DNA of 64,000 bases, taken from the IMG/VR virus record IMGVR_UViG_3300030419_006954, positions 31,566 through 95,565 of that record; one strand, written 5' to 3'. This stretch comes from a virus. The position numbers were made by a program, and so were the translations under genes. Under the pieces are notes generated by a model. That model ran no database searches. It was given only the letters and a program-made list of their open reading frames with translations, and had not been told where the DNA came from. Below are positions 25,193 through 33,562 of the stretch, piece after piece (position 1 is the first letter of the stretch; each line of letters begins with the position of its first letter).

Positions 25193-26109
25193 AAAAAATT
25201 TTAATAACAGGCTCAAAGGGCTTTTTAGGCCATCACCTAGTCAAAAAACTAAAAGGCAGCTACGAGCTTTTAACTCCAAATAGTGCTGAGTTAAATATCC
25301 GCGATGGAGAGGCTCTCCAGACCTACATATGGATTAATTCTCCCAACATTATTATCCATCTCGCCGCAGTTTGCGGGGGCATTGGAGCGAACCAAAAATC
25401 TCCCGCCGATTTTTTCTTGGATAACTCTTTAATGAGTTTAAACATCTTGTCAGCATCCAATTATTTTAATATAGAAAAACTGATAACATTGGGCAGCGTA
25501 TGTTCTTACCCGAAGTTCACTCCCGTCCCTTTTAAAGAAGAAGATCTTTGGGATGGCTATCCTGAGGAAACTAATGCTCCTTATGGGATCGCGAAGAAAA
25601 ATTTATTAGTGGGCTGTCAGGCTTTTAGAGATCAGTATGACGATAATTTTATTCACTTGATTCCTGTTAACATGTATGGAGAGCATGATAACTTTGATCC
25701 CGAAAGTTCTCACGTTATACCTGCGTTGCTCAAAAAATTCTCAGAAGCAAAACAAGCCAATAATCCCTTTGTGGAAGTTTGGGGAGACGGTTCAGCCTCT
25801 AGGGAATTCTTGTATGCTGGAGATTGTGCGGAAGCGATTGTGTTAGCTTTAGAAAATTACGATAAACCAGACCCTGTTAACATCGGGACGGGCTCGGAAA
25901 TAACTATTAAAGACTTGGTTCAAAAAATTGCTTTAATAGTTGGCTATGAAGGAGAAATCAGATATGATACCACTAAACCCAACGGACAACCTCGTCGCTG
26001 TCTAGACACAACTCGCGCTAAAGAATCTTTTGGGTTTGAAGCCCAAACCTCTTTAGATGAAGGATTAGAAAAAACTTACAAATGGTATTTAGAAAATGTC
26101 AAAAAATAA
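25189..26109 (+). CDS. fcl: GDP-L-fucose synthase
   Basis: A 306-residue epimerase/reductase. Landmarks of this family: 'GSKGFLGHHLV' (NADP loop), 'HLAAVCGGIGANQKSPADF', 'LGSVCSYPKF' with the catalytic Ser, 'NAPYGIAKKNL' (YxxxK), 'NMYGEHDNF', 'SSHVIPALLKKF' and 'WGDGSASREFLYAGD'. It turns GDP-4-keto-6-deoxymannose (made by the next gene's product) into GDP-L-fucose with NADPH. It overlaps gmd by 14 bases. With the GT10 gene at 12727 it completes a fucosylation route. Confidence 0.92.
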   Translation: MKKILITGSKGFLGHHLVKKLKGSYELLTPNSAELNIRDGEALQTYIWINSPNIIIHLAAVCGGIGANQKSPADFFLDNSLMSLNILSASNYFNIEKLITLGSVCSYPKFTPVPFKEEDLWDGYPEETNAPYGIAKKNLLVGCQAFRDQYDDNFIHLIPVNMYGEHDNFDPESSHVIPALLKKFSEAKQANNPFVEVWGDGSASREFLYAGDCAEAIVLALENYDKPDPVNIGTGSEITIKDLVQKIALIVGYEGEIRYDTTKPNGQPRRCLDTTRAKESFGFEAQTSLDEGLEKTYKWYLENVKK

Positions 26110-27151
26110 AAAAGTATTAATAACTGGTGTTACGGGACAAGATGGTAGTCACATGGCTGATTACCTAATAGAAAACACAGATCATATTGTTGTAGGAGGC
26201 ATAAGAAGATTAAGCGTAGATAATCACGGAAATATTGGTCATTTAAAAAATCATGACAGATTTTCTCTTGTAGATCTAGATATAACTGATCCACAGAATA
26301 TTGAACGTGTTATAGCTTCTGAAAAACCAGACTACTTTATCAACTTAGCGGCCAATTCATTTGTTGGATGCAGCTGGGACATGGCTACAAACCATATGCA
26401 GACAAACTGCATGGCGGTATTGCATCAGCTAGAGTCTATCAGGAGGCATGTGCCGCATTGTCGCTATTATAACGCAGGAAGCTCTGAGGAGTTTGGTGAT
26501 GTCCAGACTGTCCCACAATCAGAATCTCATCCATTGCGTCCCAGAAGCCCTTACGGAGCCTCTAAGTGCTCTGCTCGTCATTTAGTAAAAGTGTATAGAG
26601 ATTCCTACGATCTTTATGCGGTTCAGGGTTGGCTATTTAATCACGAAGGCGTCCGCAGAGGAGAAGAATTTGTTACGAGGAAGATCACAAAAAATGTCGC
26701 CAGAATTTTAGCACAATATGAAATCGGCAAAGTGATTGTCCCGATGCAATTGGGTAATTTAGACGCGAAGAGGGATTGGAGCGATGCTGAAGATTTTGTC
26801 AGTGGAGTTTGGCGCATGTTAAATCAACCAAGAGACAAGCCTAAGGACTATGTTCTATCGTCTAACGAAACTCATACGATTAGAGAATTCGTAGAGGAGG
26901 CTTTTAATTTTGTAGGATTTCACAGAAATGCTTGTGAGTGGGTGGGGGAAGGTCTTGAAGAAAAATACATGCACGGGCGAGATTGCTTTGTAGAAATTAA
27001 TTCAGATTTTTATAGACCAGCGGAGGTTGACTTGCTTCTGGGCGACTCGACAAAAGCGCGTGATGAGCTTGGCTGGCAACCAAAAACCACATTTATTCAG
27101 CTTATCAAAAAAATGGTTGACAAGGATGTGGCGTCAGCTATTACTTGGTAG
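26096..27151 (+). CDS. gmd: GDP-mannose 4,6-dehydratase
   Basis: A 351-residue product. 'ITGVTGQDGSHMADYL' is the diagnostic Gmd NADP loop. 'GSSEEFGDV' stands in for the usual STSE-L/M-YG, 'SPYGASKCSARHL' provides YxxxK, and 'FNHEGVRRGEEFVTRKIT' is the highly conserved Gmd segment. It converts GDP-mannose to GDP-4-keto-6-deoxymannose, the branch point to fucose and perosamine-type sugars. One 60-base line counted by hand (26461) was about 48 % GC, higher than most of the island, so its history may differ from its AT-rich neighbours. Confidence 0.93.
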   Translation: MSKNKKVLITGVTGQDGSHMADYLIENTDHIVVGGIRRLSVDNHGNIGHLKNHDRFSLVDLDITDPQNIERVIASEKPDYFINLAANSFVGCSWDMATNHMQTNCMAVLHQLESIRRHVPHCRYYNAGSSEEFGDVQTVPQSESHPLRPRSPYGASKCSARHLVKVYRDSYDLYAVQGWLFNHEGVRRGEEFVTRKITKNVARILAQYEIGKVIVPMQLGNLDAKRDWSDAEDFVSGVWRMLNQPRDKPKDYVLSSNETHTIREFVEEAFNFVGFHRNACEWVGEGLEEKYMHGRDCFVEINSDFYRPAEVDLLLGDSTKARDELGWQPKTTFIQLIKKMVDKDVASAITW

Positions 27152-27498
27152 TGCCGAAGTCTAAAGGCCCGAATAAACGGGATATCATTTTTCGTCTTAT
27201 AGAAGTCCCCGACAAAGGGAGGCGACCATTTTTCGCGAGGGAGATGAAGTTGCTTAACGATCTCTGTGATCGCTATTCTTTGGAGTTTATGGATATTGTG
27301 AACTTCGGCAAAAAGTTTGACTCTCTCGCTTATCTCGTTAGCGCGAAACTCAAGGACGCGCTGGATGAAAAGTTCAGAGCCTTCAATTTTAAGGTTGATT
27401 TATCCAAGTATGAAACCTATGATATAGGTGAGAAAATAGGCGAAGATGCGGTTATTTCGCAATCCCCCAAAACAATAAAAGATTTTTTAGATGAGTAA
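27151..27498 (+). CDS. Unknown protein between gmd and recA-like gene
   Basis: About 115 residues from the GTG at 27151, which overlaps the gmd stop as TAGTG (a TTG at 27145 would add two). Basic N-terminus (KSKGPNKRD), then a mixed helix pattern, and an acidic end. Overlaps the recombinase gene by eight bases and so opens the replication operon. T4 places its recombination mediator UvsY near its recombination genes, but no UvsY-like sequence is recognised here. Confidence 0.55.
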   Translation: MPKSKGPNKRDIIFRLIEVPDKGRRPFFAREMKLLNDLCDRYSLEFMDIVNFGKKFDSLAYLVSAKLKDALDEKFRAFNFKVDLSKYETYDIGEKIGEDAVISQSPKTIKDFLDE

Positions 27499-28603
27499 AG
27501 AGATTCAACCACAAGAACTTCTTGGCAATTATTTGAAAGCGCACAAGGAAGACCACTATAATTTTGAAGACAGCATAGATTATAAAATTTCTAGCGGCTC
27601 TCTTCAATTTGATATGCATCTGGAGGGGGGCTTTGGACCTGGGCTGCATCGTTTCACAGGAGTCAACGAAGGCGGCAAAACTTCAGAATCTTTACAGGTT
27701 ATGAAAAACTTTCTGAAGGGACTCCCCAAATCACGGGGGTTATATGTAAAAGCGGAAGGGCGACTAGGGCCAGAGCTTCAAAAGCGTTCTGGCGTTAAGT
27801 TTGTTTTTTCTCCTGAAGAGTGGGTAGATGGAACTTGTTTTGTTTTTGAAAGCAATATTTATGAAACAGTAATGGGTCTAATACGGCAACTCATTACTAA
27901 TAATGAGGACAAGGTTAAATATTGTTTTATTTTAGATTCTGTGGACGGCTTAATCCGCAAAGACGACTTAGACAAAAATTTCGAAGAGAGCACCAAGGTT
28001 GCTGGTGGTGCGGTTGTAGCCTCTAACTTCTGCAAGAAAACAAGCACTGCTCTGGGTAAGCGGGGGCACATGGCTATTTTTATTAGTCAAGTCCGCGCCG
28101 ACATTAAGCTTGATCCTTATTCCAAGGCTCCCGTGCGCCAAACTACAGCCACAGGAGGGAATGCCCTCTTACACTTTGCGAATAACATTATGGAGTTCGA
28201 ACCCCGCTTTAAAGGGGATTTAATTTTGAAAAATCCCTCCGTTAAAACAGTGGACGCAAAGAAGAATCCGATTATTGGTCATCATGCGAAAGTTACCATT
28301 AAAAAATCCGCTCACGAAAACACCAACACGACTCTTTCTTACCCTATTCGTTATGGGCGCATAGATGGCACCTCTATATGGGTGGAGAAGGAAATTGTAG
28401 ATCTCCTCTATGCGTGGGAATTTGTGGAAAAGAAAGGCGCGTGGATTAAGCCTACCGATGATTTTAAGGAGCTGCTTGATTCCAATGGGTTTGGGTTTCC
28501 CGATAAAATTCAGGGCGACAACAATCTCTTTAAAACCATTGAAGATAACAAAGAATTGTCTGCATTTTTGATAGACTATTTCAAGGAACAGATAAATGCA
28601 TGA
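27491..28603 (+). CDS. RecA/UvsX-like recombinase
   Basis: A 370-residue RecA-fold ATPase. Walker A 'GVNEGGKTS' at residues 57-65, Walker B-like 'YCFILDSVDGL', then 'MAIFISQVR' (the sensor Gln after beta-4) and 'RQTTATGGNALLHFAN' (loop L2 region with the GG). UvsX-type proteins coat ssDNA and drive strand exchange in phage replication and repair. Its stop overlaps the start of the nuclease gene (ATGA). Confidence 0.88.
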   Translation: MSKEIQPQELLGNYLKAHKEDHYNFEDSIDYKISSGSLQFDMHLEGGFGPGLHRFTGVNEGGKTSESLQVMKNFLKGLPKSRGLYVKAEGRLGPELQKRSGVKFVFSPEEWVDGTCFVFESNIYETVMGLIRQLITNNEDKVKYCFILDSVDGLIRKDDLDKNFEESTKVAGGAVVASNFCKKTSTALGKRGHMAIFISQVRADIKLDPYSKAPVRQTTATGGNALLHFANNIMEFEPRFKGDLILKNPSVKTVDAKKNPIIGHHAKVTIKKSAHENTNTTLSYPIRYGRIDGTSIWVEKEIVDLLYAWEFVEKKGAWIKPTDDFKELLDSNGFGFPDKIQGDNNLFKTIEDNKELSAFLIDYFKEQINA

Positions 28604-29007
28604 AGTTTATTGACTCATATGGCAAACAGAGAAATCTAAAGAACGCAAAGAAGTATTTAATAGATTGGGACAAGCCTAGCCGCAGCAAGTTCCAAACCCA
28701 AGTTAAAAGGTTTCTAAGAAGGTATTGGAAGAATGATATTGTGTTCGAAGAGTTTAGGGTCGTAGGCACTCGCCTTACCTTAGACTTTTATAATGCCAAT
28801 AAAAAGATAGCAGTTGAAGTTCAAGGAGCGCAGCACACAAAATTTGTTAAGTTTTTCCATAAAAATCGCTTCAAGTATAGAGAACAACTCAAAAGGGATG
28901 AAAAAAAGCTCGACTTTTGTAAAGCCAATGATATAAAGTTGGCAGAAGTTTATCCACAGGACAAAATAGTAGCCTCATTATTCAAAAAACAGGATATTTA
29001 TTTATGA
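28600..29007 (+). CDS. PD-(D/E)XK-type endonuclease-like protein
   Basis: The 135-residue product has 'RLTLDFYNANKKIAVEVQGAQH', where D-x(n)-E-V-Q matches the D...E-x-K/Q catalytic arrangement, followed by 'FHKNRFKYREQLKRDEKKLDFCKANDIKLAEVYP', a layout like DUF559/Vsr-related nucleases (K-R-D-x-x-K-x-x-x-x-x-x-x-G). Basic N-terminal region likely binds DNA. It sits between recombinase and helicase genes and could trim branched or damaged DNA. Confidence 0.65.
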   Translation: MKFIDSYGKQRNLKNAKKYLIDWDKPSRSKFQTQVKRFLRRYWKNDIVFEEFRVVGTRLTLDFYNANKKIAVEVQGAQHTKFVKFFHKNRFKYREQLKRDEKKLDFCKANDIKLAEVYPQDKIVASLFKKQDIYL

Positions 29008-29237
29008 ATTTAGAAGAAAATGACGAATTCTCTATCCCGTCTGAGATGGTAGAAAAAATTTACGAGCTGTCAGGAGGGGTGGATAAATATAAAGGTGTGA
29101 TATTGGCGGTTTCTTCTGAAAATGGCAAACCTTTAATATATTGTAAATTTGATTGTGGGATGACTGAGTTTGCTTTAACTAAAGCTCTTGAAAACCATTT
29201 CACATCTCCTCTTGAAAGAAGGGAAGAAGACCGATGA
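29004..29237 (+). CDS. Small unknown protein in replication operon
   Basis: The 77-residue acidic product overlaps both neighbours by four bases, which is the main evidence that it is real. Sequence 'IPSEMVEKIYELSGG' then 'VDKYKGVILAVSSENGKPLIYCKFDCG' looks like a compact alpha/beta protein with two cysteines. No family recognised. Confidence 0.55.
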   Translation: MNLEENDEFSIPSEMVEKIYELSGGVDKYKGVILAVSSENGKPLIYCKFDCGMTEFALTKALENHFTSPLERREEDR

Positions 29238-30751
29238 TTTATAACTTTGAGCTAGAAAAGCAGCTATTGGCAGGTTTGATTAAAGAGCCTGACACTCTGG
29301 CAGAAATATCCAATTTTATTGGCACCTCCGATTTTTATTCCAAGCAAAGCTCTTTGCACTCAGCTATCTTCAGGATTGTTAAACAAGCTATAGATGCAGG
29401 AGATGAGGTAGACGAAGTTATTATAGCCCAAAGGGTTAACGACGTAGGGTTGTCATTTGAAGATAATTTAAACCCCTCGGATTATATTAAATCTTTAGCC
29501 CTCAGGAAAGTCCCCAAAGGCAACACCCTCAAAACAGCTAAGGAATTAAAAAAATATTCAATCAGGCGCGAAATCTTGGATTCTTCTCAAGATATCGCCA
29601 AAAAGATGAAAAACATGGCTCCTGAGGCGTCCTATAGAGCCATTATAGAAGCCGCTGATTCCGCATATAATTCCCGCATTAACCTCTACGAGATGGGCAA
29701 TGACACGCCTGAAAATATTTACGAGGAAATGGAGGCTCTTATAGAAGAGCGCGGCAACAATCCCGTTACAGAGTTCGGGATGATGGGTCCGCACCCTAAA
29801 GTCAACGAGATTTACGGCTCATTGCTCCGCGCAGGAAACATTACCGTTATAGTAGCCAGATCGGGAGTTGGTAAAACAAATTTCTGCATGGATTACAGCA
29901 CGAAGGTGAGTCTCAAGTATGATGTTCCAGTTTTGCATTTTGATAATGGTGAGATGAGCAAAGAAGAGCTTATTATGCGCCAGTGCGCTGCCCTTTCAGG
30001 GGTCTCCATGCATCTACTGGAGAGTGGTAAATGGAGGCAAGCTGGCGAGAAAGTAGTAGATAAAGTCCGCTCGGTTTGGCCAGTGGTTAAAAACTTAAAA
30101 TTTTATTATTATAACGTGGGAGGAATGGATGTAGACTCCATGGTTAATACTCTTAAAAGATTTTATTATTCTAAGGTAGGTCGAGGCAAGTCGATGGTAT
30201 TTTCCTTTGATTACATCAAAACCACCTCAGAAAATATCGCCAACAAGTCAGAGTGGCAGGTAGTGGGAGAGATGGTGGACAAGTTTAAGAAGTGTGTGCA
30301 GAAGGAAATTCTTCATGACGGGAATCCCGTTATTCCTATGATTACTTCTGTCCAGTCCAACAGATACGGCATCACCAACAACAGAAACTCTCAAAACATT
30401 GTAGATGACGAGTCTATTGTTTCTCTTTCAGATCGCATCACCCAATTCTGTTCCCACATGTTCATTTTGCGGAACAAGACCACTGATGAGATAGAGACTG
30501 AAGGGGGCAGATTTGGCACCCATAAACTAATTAACGTCAAAGCCCGACATTTAGGGAGCGATATCGCTGGTGCCATTGAACCCGTTAGGATCGGAGATGC
30601 ACTCCGCAAAAACTCTATAAATTTAGAATTTAATAATTTTAATATTGCAGAAAGGGGAGATTTGAGAGATATCGCGAGAATGCTCGATGGTGAAGAAGAT
30701 TTAGATGGTGATGGAGCCCAACAAACAATCCCAGATTTCGATGAGTTCTGA
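29234..30751 (+). CDS. DnaB-type replicative helicase
   Basis: The 505-residue product starts with the DnaB N-terminal domain ('LEKQLLAGLIKEPDTLAEI'). The C-terminal RecA-like motor has Walker A 'ARSGVGKTNF' at 208-217, 'DNGEMSKEELIMRQCAALSGV' (the E-M-s/g-x-x-x-L segment after motif 1), 'FSFDYIK' as Walker B and a late 'FILRNKTTDE' before 'INVKARHLG'. It unwinds the fork, presumably with the primase encoded next. Confidence 0.9.
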   Translation: MIYNFELEKQLLAGLIKEPDTLAEISNFIGTSDFYSKQSSLHSAIFRIVKQAIDAGDEVDEVIIAQRVNDVGLSFEDNLNPSDYIKSLALRKVPKGNTLKTAKELKKYSIRREILDSSQDIAKKMKNMAPEASYRAIIEAADSAYNSRINLYEMGNDTPENIYEEMEALIEERGNNPVTEFGMMGPHPKVNEIYGSLLRAGNITVIVARSGVGKTNFCMDYSTKVSLKYDVPVLHFDNGEMSKEELIMRQCAALSGVSMHLLESGKWRQAGEKVVDKVRSVWPVVKNLKFYYYNVGGMDVDSMVNTLKRFYYSKVGRGKSMVFSFDYIKTTSENIANKSEWQVVGEMVDKFKKCVQKEILHDGNPVIPMITSVQSNRYGITNNRNSQNIVDDESIVSLSDRITQFCSHMFILRNKTTDEIETEGGRFGTHKLINVKARHLGSDIAGAIEPVRIGDALRKNSINLEFNNFNIAERGDLRDIARMLDGEEDLDGDGAQQTIPDFDEF

Positions 30752-31775
30752 AGACTTCCAAGGTGTTCTGGAGTCGATAGGATACAATCTAATTGACTGT
30801 GGAGACCATTGGAGAACACAGGCTTTATATCGAGATGGTGACAACAAAACTGCTGTAAAGATTTACAAGAACACAGGTGTATGGATGGATTTCGTAGAGA
30901 ACAAAGGGTCGATGCCTTTCGAAGCATTGATCCGCTTAACAGTCAAAGATGATAAACAAATAAAAGAGATCATTGGCAGCACCAAACTAGAAACTTCTAC
31001 TCTTTATTCTCCAAAAGAAACAATAGAAATGGAAAAAATTTACCCCACATCCTCTCTAGACCGACTTTTCCCAAATTATAATTTTTATGAAAAAAGGGGT
31101 ATTTCTAAAGACACCCAGCAAGCCTTTCAGGTTGGCTTGGCTGGAGTTGGCAAAATGTATAGGAGGATGGTTTTCCCTGTCTTCAATGAACATGGCCAGA
31201 TAATTGGCTTCTCTGGCAGGAAAGTAGATTCCAACAATGATTATCCCAAGTGGAAACACATTGGTAGACGCAATAACTGGGTTTATCCCGCCTTGAACAA
31301 AAAGACGGGTGTAGACGAAGAAATAACAACACAAGAGCAAGTGGTTCTAGTAGAAAGCATAGGAGATGCAATGGCATTGTATGAACAAGGTATTAAAAAC
31401 GTTTTGGTTATTTTTGGTCTATCTGTTAACAATAATATCGTTAACTATCTTAGTGGTAAGCCTATTAATCATATTTTTATTTCGACTAACAATGACGCGG
31501 CTAGTCAAGAAAATAGAGGCTTTATTGCGGCCATCAAAAGCTTCATAAAGCTTTCTAAGTATTTCGACCTAGACAGGTTGACTGTAAAATTCCCCCCGAA
31601 ACCCTATAATGATTTTGGTGACGCTCATTTGGCCGAATACGACCTTACTGCTTGGCTTGGCAAAGATATAGATAAAGCTGCACAACTAGATTACATCTTA
31701 GAGTTTGTTAGAAACAACCCATCTTGCTTCACTAAGAAAGAAATAAAAACATCCTTAATACTTAGTGATGCCTGA
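30741..31775 (+). CDS. DnaG-like primase with TOPRIM domain, no zinc-binding cysteines
   Basis: About 344 residues from the ATG at 30741 (in-frame ATGs at 30705 and 30711 would lengthen the overlap with dnaB). The N-terminal domain has the 'WRTQALYRDGDNKTAVKIYKNTGVW' layout of CHC2-like domains but lacks the Cys/His zinc ligands. The TOPRIM part reads 'VVLVESIGDAMALYEQGIKNVLVIFG', where E and the later 'NDAA' take the metal. It would make RNA primers for the polymerase downstream. Confidence 0.82.
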   Translation: MSSEDFQGVLESIGYNLIDCGDHWRTQALYRDGDNKTAVKIYKNTGVWMDFVENKGSMPFEALIRLTVKDDKQIKEIIGSTKLETSTLYSPKETIEMEKIYPTSSLDRLFPNYNFYEKRGISKDTQQAFQVGLAGVGKMYRRMVFPVFNEHGQIIGFSGRKVDSNNDYPKWKHIGRRNNWVYPALNKKTGVDEEITTQEQVVLVESIGDAMALYEQGIKNVLVIFGLSVNNNIVNYLSGKPINHIFISTNNDAASQENRGFIAAIKSFIKLSKYFDLDRLTVKFPPKPYNDFGDAHLAEYDLTAWLGKDIDKAAQLDYILEFVRNNPSCFTKKEIKTSLILSDA

Positions 31776-32793
31776 ACTCCAAACGCCGTTATCTGCTAGT
31801 AGAATAAAAACGGCGCAGTCGTGTTCATGGCTCTATTGGTGCAAGTATAAGCTAAAGCTACCAGACAGAAGTAATGACGGAGCCCGAAGAGGCTCTATTT
31901 GCCATTTAGTTTTTGAAGTTCTGGGGGTAAAGGGAAGGAAAAAATATTATAATAAAATAATAAAAAGCCAAGATGTTTTTGCTGTCCCTTCTATAAAGCG
32001 CCTTATTCTAAAACACGCTGTTAGGGAAGGCGTAGACGATTCTGAAAATGTAGAGCTGATGAAAGATATGATCTTCAATGGTCTTTCGTATGATTTTTTT
32101 GGCGATGATTTAGGAAAGCCTACAGAGGAATACTCAGAGAAGGATTTTGATATCATAAAAAATGATGGCAATATAAAATACAAAATAAGAGGCTTTATAG
32201 ATAAGCTATTTTTATATAAGAAAAAGAAATTTGCTATAATACGAGACTTCAAGACGAGCAAAGAAGTCTTTAAAGGCAAAGACCAGACCGACAACCTGCA
32301 AGACCTCATGTATAGCCTTGCGGTTAAAAACCTGTTCCCCGAGTATTCTGAGAGAGTTAGCGAGTTTCTCTTCCTTAAGTTCGACTTAGACCCCGATGCA
32401 GCAAAATCAGGTGTTGTCCGCATGAAGGCTCTTGACGAGAACGAGTTAGAGGGTTTTGAAATGCAACTCTCTGAGATACAAAAATATCTAGATAACTTTT
32501 CAGAAAAAAACGCTAAACAAAATTTTGCTCTTCACCAAGGATTTCCCAAAGACAACTCCTTTAGCGGGAAATTGCTATGTGGATTTGCCACAAAAAAGGG
32601 AGAGTTAAAAAAGGATGGCTCTCCCAAATGGCACTGCCCCATGAAGTTTGATTTTTTCTTTTATGAGGTTTGCAACTCTAATGGAGATGTTGTGAGGGCA
32701 TATTTTGAGGATGAGTTCTCAGAAGATTTAGTCCCCGAGGGCGGTAGCTATGAGATGAAATATTATCAAGGTTGCCCCGCACATTCTTCTTGA
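31768..32793 (+). CDS. PD-(D/E)XK exonuclease (RecB/Cas4-like)
   Basis: About 341 residues from the ATG at 31768. 'SASRIKTAQSCSWLYWCKYKLKL' matches the N-terminal S-x-S-x-x-x-x-x-x-C-P-x-x-x-x-x-x motif of RecB-like nucleases, 'RRGSICHLVFE' supplies the GxxxH, 'RGFIDKLF' the D and 'IIRDFKTSK' the D-x-K. Several C-terminal cysteines (LLCGF, WHCPMKF, YEVC, GCPAH), with those at the N-terminus, could bind a Fe-S cluster as in Cas4/AddB, but this is uncertain. Likely role: recombination-linked end resection. Confidence 0.75.
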   Translation: MPELQTPLSASRIKTAQSCSWLYWCKYKLKLPDRSNDGARRGSICHLVFEVLGVKGRKKYYNKIIKSQDVFAVPSIKRLILKHAVREGVDDSENVELMKDMIFNGLSYDFFGDDLGKPTEEYSEKDFDIIKNDGNIKYKIRGFIDKLFLYKKKKFAIIRDFKTSKEVFKGKDQTDNLQDLMYSLAVKNLFPEYSERVSEFLFLKFDLDPDAAKSGVVRMKALDENELEGFEMQLSEIQKYLDNFSEKNAKQNFALHQGFPKDNSFSGKLLCGFATKKGELKKDGSPKWHCPMKFDFFFYEVCNSNGDVVRAYFEDEFSEDLVPEGGSYEMKYYQGCPAHSS

Positions 32794-32811
32794 CCTTTCA
32801 GGGAAAAGGTC
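32792..32811 (+). promoter_or_regulatory. Hairpin in front of the polymerase PHP gene
   Basis: GACCTTT-CAGGGA-AAAGGTC: 7-bp perfect stem with a 6-base loop, no T-run after it, so not a terminator. It starts at the stop codon of the nuclease gene and ends 13 bases before the next ATG. GGAG directly abuts that ATG (32821-32824). Position recalls the translational operator hairpin of the T4 DNA polymerase gene; this is an analogy only. Confidence 0.45.
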
Positions 32812-32824
32812 CAATATACAGGAG

Positions 32825-33562
32825 ATGACTCCAGTATTCAAGTCAACCTATTCTATCGGGAAGAGTATTCTAACTCTGGATAAGGAAGGGACGGAGGACG
32901 GTCCAGATAGCATCATTGAGATGTGCGAAGAAAACTCTATCAAGTCTCTTGTGCTTGTAGAGGACTCCATGACAGGATTTGTGACTGCCCACAATCGCTG
33001 CAAAGAGGCTGGGATTGATTTAGTCTTTGGATTAAGAATTACCTGCTGCAATGACACTTATGATGATGATGACTCTGATCACAAGATTATAATTTTTGCC
33101 AAGAACGATGAGGGGTGCCGCTTACTCTATCGAATTTATTCATACGCCCACACAGGGCAAAACGGCAAAGTAGATTTTGCGTTTCTCTTCAGCCTTTGGA
33201 ATGAGAACATTGAATTAGTTATTCCTTTTTATGATTCTTTTATATATAATAATAACTTTCACTTCAAAAAGTGTGTCCCCGATTTCTCCACCATACTCCC
33301 GACTTTTTGGCTGGAAGCGAACGACTTACCCTTCGATGGATTGTTAGCTGAGAAGGTATTAAAGTTCGCCCAAGGAATGATGAGGCCAGTTAAGCGGGTA
33401 AAAACTATTCTATATAAAAACAGAGACGATGCTGAAGCTCTTCAAACTTACAAGATTCTCTGTAACCGAAATTTTGGCAGAGCCGCCTCTTTAAGTAGTC
33501 CTAACCTTAATCACTTCGGCAGCAAGGAGTTCTGCCTTGAATCTTATTTGCAATATGAATGA
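32825..33562 (+). CDS. DNA polymerase III alpha, separate degenerate PHP domain
   Basis: The 245-residue product aligns by eye with the N-terminal PHP domain of DnaE: 'PVFKSTYSIGKSIL' in the place of F-V-H-L-H-x-H-S-x-Y-S, 'SIKSLVLVEDSMTGFVTAHNRCKEAGIDLVFGLRI' in the place of A-V-A-L-T-D-H-x-x-x-x-G-...-G-I-K-P-I-x-G, 'IIIFAKNDEGCRLLYRIYS' for L-L-A-K-N-x-x-G-Y-x-N-L-x-x-L-x-S, and 'LNHFGSKEFCLESYLQYE' as the exit. The metal-binding His residues (HxH and TDH) are replaced, so it is probably structural, not catalytic. It overlaps the exonuclease gene by eight bases. Confidence 0.72.
   Translation: MTPVFKSTYSIGKSILTLDKEGTEDGPDSIIEMCEENSIKSLVLVEDSMTGFVTAHNRCKEAGIDLVFGLRITCCNDTYDDDDSDHKIIIFAKNDEGCRLLYRIYSYAHTGQNGKVDFAFLFSLWNENIELVIPFYDSFIYNNNFHFKKCVPDFSTILPTFWLEANDLPFDGLLAEKVLKFAQGMMRPVKRVKTILYKNRDDAEALQTYKILCNRNFGRAASLSSPNLNHFGSKEFCLESYLQYE

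Noticed and set aside
30391-30927. A 178-residue minus-strand open frame across the dnaB/primase border
   Set aside because: Low-complexity Ser/Leu-rich sequence opposite well-supported plus-strand genes with motifs; no own start signal.
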